In this document: piece after piece, positions 62,502 through 64,000 of the stretch
Numbering within the stretch: position 1 is the first letter of the stretch
Layout of the letters: every line of letters starts with the position of its first letter
Assembly (NCBI RefSeq): GCF_005280655.1
Contig: NZ_CP040058.1
Coordinates: 3,279,001-3,343,000 of the forward strand
Reading direction: 5' to 3'
Origin: Anaerostipes rhamnosivorans
GTDB lineage: Bacteria > Bacillota > Clostridia > Lachnospirales > Lachnospiraceae
Length of the DNA stretch: 64,000 nucleotides
Notes under the pieces: model-generated
Seen by the model: only the letters and a program-made list of their open reading frames with translations
What the model was told of the DNA's origin: nothing
The model's database searches: none
Program-made: the position numbers and the translations under genes

Positions 62502-62734
62502 GCAATTTAAATATGTATACAGTGTTTTTTGTTTTCTTCTTATTTTATTCTAAATATTCTGAAAACTTTACCTTCATTTTTCACTTTATCCACAGTTTGT
62601 TCACGATTTGTTCACATTTATTCAGTAGAATAAGAAATGTAAAGTAGTTAAACATTTTTAAATACTTTCAAATCCTACCCCTCTTGAGGATGAAAATCCT
62701 CTCCTTATTGTTTTAAAGTTTTAAAGTTACTTAC
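62502..62734. other. AT-rich spacer between candidate RNA promoter and recR terminator
   Basis: A very AT-rich stretch with one exact DnaA-box match TTATCCACA (62586-62594), a GAGGATTTTCATCCTC palindrome (about 62684-62700) and TTTTAAAG repeats. No gene seen. Confidence 0.5.
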
Positions 62735-62765
62735 AGAAAAAGAGCAGCCTGCCCGGCTGCTCTTT
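62735..62765 (-). terminator. Terminator of the dnaX-ybaB-recR unit
   Basis: Stem AGAGCAGCC...GGCTGCTCT followed by TTTTTC on the minus strand, just after the recR stop. Confidence 0.92.
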
Positions 62766-62771
62766 TTCCTT

Positions 62772-63368
62772 TCATAATTCAGTTCTTCCTTCCAGTGCCC
62801 GAAGAAGGGTAACCTCATCAATATATTCCAAATCTCCGCCCACTGGTACTCCGCTGGCAATTTTGCTTACTTTGATGCCGGTCGGCTTCACAAGCTTGCT
62901 TATATACATTGCCGTGGTCTCTCCTTCAAGGCTTGAGTTGGTAGCAATAATCAGCTCTTTTACATCCCCCTGAAGTCTGGCCATCAGTTCTTTCAGCCGG
63001 ATGTCTGAAGGCCCGATTCCAAGCATCGGAGAAATGGCTCCGTGCAGAACGTGGTAAATACCCTCATATTTTCCTGTTTTTTCATAGGCCATCAGATCCC
63101 TTGTACTCTCCACTACCATGATCGTACTGTGATCCCGCTTGCTGCTGGAACAGATAGGACAGATGTCCTGATCTGTCAGGGTGCAGCATTCTCTGCAGTA
63201 ATGAACATTTTCCTTAGCATCTAAAATACTCTCAGACAAATGTTTCACCTGGTCATGCGGCATATTAATAATGTGGAAAGCAAGCCTCCCGGCCGATTTA
63301 GGTCCGATACCCGGAAGCTTCCCCAGTTCCTCAATCAATTTTGTGATCTGACTGCTGTAATAATCCAT
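62772..63368 (-). CDS. recR: Recombination mediator protein RecR
   Basis: Helps load RecA during recombinational repair. The 198-residue protein has the helix-hairpin-helix [19 protein letters not shown] (about 16-34), a four-cysteine zinc finger [16 protein letters not shown] (about 58-73), and a Toprim domain with [19 protein letters not shown]. It lies after ybaB in the common dnaX-ybaB-recR order. Confidence 0.98.
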   Translation of the reverse strand: MDYYSSQITKLIEELGKLPGIGPKSAGRLAFHIINMPHDQVKHLSESILDAKENVHYCRECCTLTDQDICPICSSSKRDHSTIMVVESTRDLMAYEKTGKYEGIYHVLHGAISPMLGIGPSDIRLKELMARLQGDVKELIIATNSSLEGETTAMYISKLVKPTGIKVSKIASGVPVGGDLEYIDEVTLLRALEGRTEL

Positions 63369-63383
63369 ATCAATTATCCATCC

Positions 63384-63737
63384 TTAAAACGGGAATCCGC
63401 CTCCGAGTCCTCCGCCAAGTCCTCCAGTGATTTTCCCCATCTTGCTCTGTGAGTCCTCCTCCATCTTGCGGAGTGCCTCGTTGGTAGCCGCCACGATCAG
63501 GTCTTCCAGCATTTCAATATCGTCCGGATCAACTACTTCCTCGTCCAGGCTCACACCTACAACTTCTTTTTTACCGGATACCACTACCTTTACAACTCCG
63601 CCTCCGGCAGTTGCCTCATATGTGGTCTCCTCAAGTTCTTTTGTAGTTTCTTCCATCTGCTTCTGCATCTTCTGTGCCTGCTTCATCAGATTGTTCATAT
63701 TTCCGCCCATACCCGGAAATCCGCCTCTTTTTGCCAT
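63384..63737 (-). CDS. ybaB: YbaB/EbfC nucleoid-associated protein
   Basis: The 117-residue DNA-binding protein starts [12 protein letters not shown] with [17 protein letters not shown] (coiled-coil helix) and ends with glycine-rich [24 protein letters not shown] precedes the ATG. It sits between dnaX and recR as in many bacteria. Confidence 0.95.
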   Translation of the reverse strand: MAKRGGFPGMGGNMNNLMKQAQKMQKQMEETTKELEETTYEATAGGGVVKVVVSGKKEVVGVSLDEEVVDPDDIEMLEDLIVAATNEALRKMEEDSQSKMGKITGGLGGGLGGGFPF

Positions 63738-63766
63738 CTCTTATACCTCCTGAAATAAATATCTTT

Positions 63767-64000
63767 TTATTCTTCTATCGTCACATCCATGTGAATGCAA
63801 TCCAAATTAATGGTGTCCTCGTTTTTCACGGACTCCAGTTCTCCGATCTCAATCTTTACCTGGAACCCCGATCTCTGAGCAAGCTCCGTTTCAAGAACCT
63901 CAATCTTTTCCGGGTGTCTCTGGAAGTAGTCCTTCCCCATATTCATGCTGCCCTCAGGCTTAAACATGAGTCTCAGTACCTCTGTGGATTCATCCGCGGT
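63767..64000 (-). CDS. dnaX: DNA polymerase III subunit gamma/tau, C-terminal end (5' part outside window)
   Basis: The frame is open from the window edge to the stop at 63767 and gives the last 77 residues of a longer protein. The sequence (KPEGSMNMGKDYFQRHPEKIEVLE) fits the C-terminal domain of clostridial DnaX, but the main support is the conserved dnaX-ybaB-recR order. The P-loop region lies outside the window. Confidence 0.75.
   Translation of the reverse strand, partial: TADESTEVLRLMFKPEGSMNMGKDYFQRHPEKIEVLETELAQRSGFQVKIEIGELESVKNEDTINLDCIHMDVTIEE

Noticed and set aside
62586..62594. DnaA-box match TTATCCACA in an AT-rich stretch near recR/dnaX
   Set aside because: Only one box was seen, without dnaA, dnaN or a cluster of boxes, so there is no basis for calling an origin.

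Overview
The window looks like a chromosomal segment of a spore-forming anaerobe of the Lachnospiraceae. An Anaerostipes-like genome would fit, but that is a guess from gene content. Supporting signs are a pyruvate formate-lyase pair behind a ZTP riboswitch, a T-box on ileS, the sporulation gene spoIIR, many PTS operons, a eukaryotic-type HisA, PanG in place of PanE, and strong Gram-positive Shine-Dalgarno sequences. No rRNA, tRNA, CRISPR array, IS element or prophage was seen. Most genes lie on the minus strand.

Layout: (1) 1-4203: truncated acetyltransferase, then ileS behind a T-box that is followed by a palindromic repeat. (2) 4260-11306: mannose-family PTS (IIA-IIB-IIC-IID plus two esterase-like genes) behind a sigma-54 promoter, its LevR-type activator, and a frameshifted HPr-like gene. 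(3) 11395-14209: nicotinate phosphoribosyltransferase, PlsC-type acyltransferase and an unknown membrane-anchored protein. (4) 14215-21723: galactitol-type PTS with dehydrogenase, class II aldolase, PRD regulator and PfkB kinase. (5) 21799-26046: membrane protein, HisA, RluA-type synthase and a two-component system. (6) 26082-30302: panG-panB-panC-panD-coaBC with an unusual leader. (7) 30331-33394: AEC transporter, methyltransferase and bioYD under a BirA site. (8) 33412-34675: two 38-residue membrane micropeptides and spoIIR. (9) 34808-38153: ZTP riboswitch, palindromic repeat, pflA and pflB. (10) 38194-41428: CAT-like acetyltransferase, an ABC-F gene with an attenuator leader, and a GNAT. 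(11) 41450-48580: alpha-glucoside PTS cluster (IICB, membrane protein, GH4 6-phospho-alpha-glucosidase, IIA, two RpiR regulators, DeoR). (12) 48630-52135: class I ribonucleotide reductase. (13) 52140-61995: AraC regulator, amidase with a broken SLATT-like gene, polysaccharide deacetylase, adenine deaminase, metK, PsiE-like protein, murA, shikimate kinase-like gene, flavoreductase and HIT protein. (14) 62043-64000: candidate structured RNA unit, then recR, ybaB and the 3' end of dnaX.

Functionally the segment combines phosphotransferase sugar and polyol import, each cluster carrying its own regulator, with fermentative formate production and CoA synthesis from ketoisovalerate. The most unusual material is in the intergenic DNA. 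A palindromic repeat sits directly behind two riboswitch terminators. A second family of about 190 bp has three diverged copies. A palindromic operator is shared by two alpha-glucoside units. There is also a possible RNA switch or operator before panG, an upstream-ORF attenuator before the ABC-F gene, and a promoter-to-terminator unit with GCAA-loop hairpins but no intact ORF.
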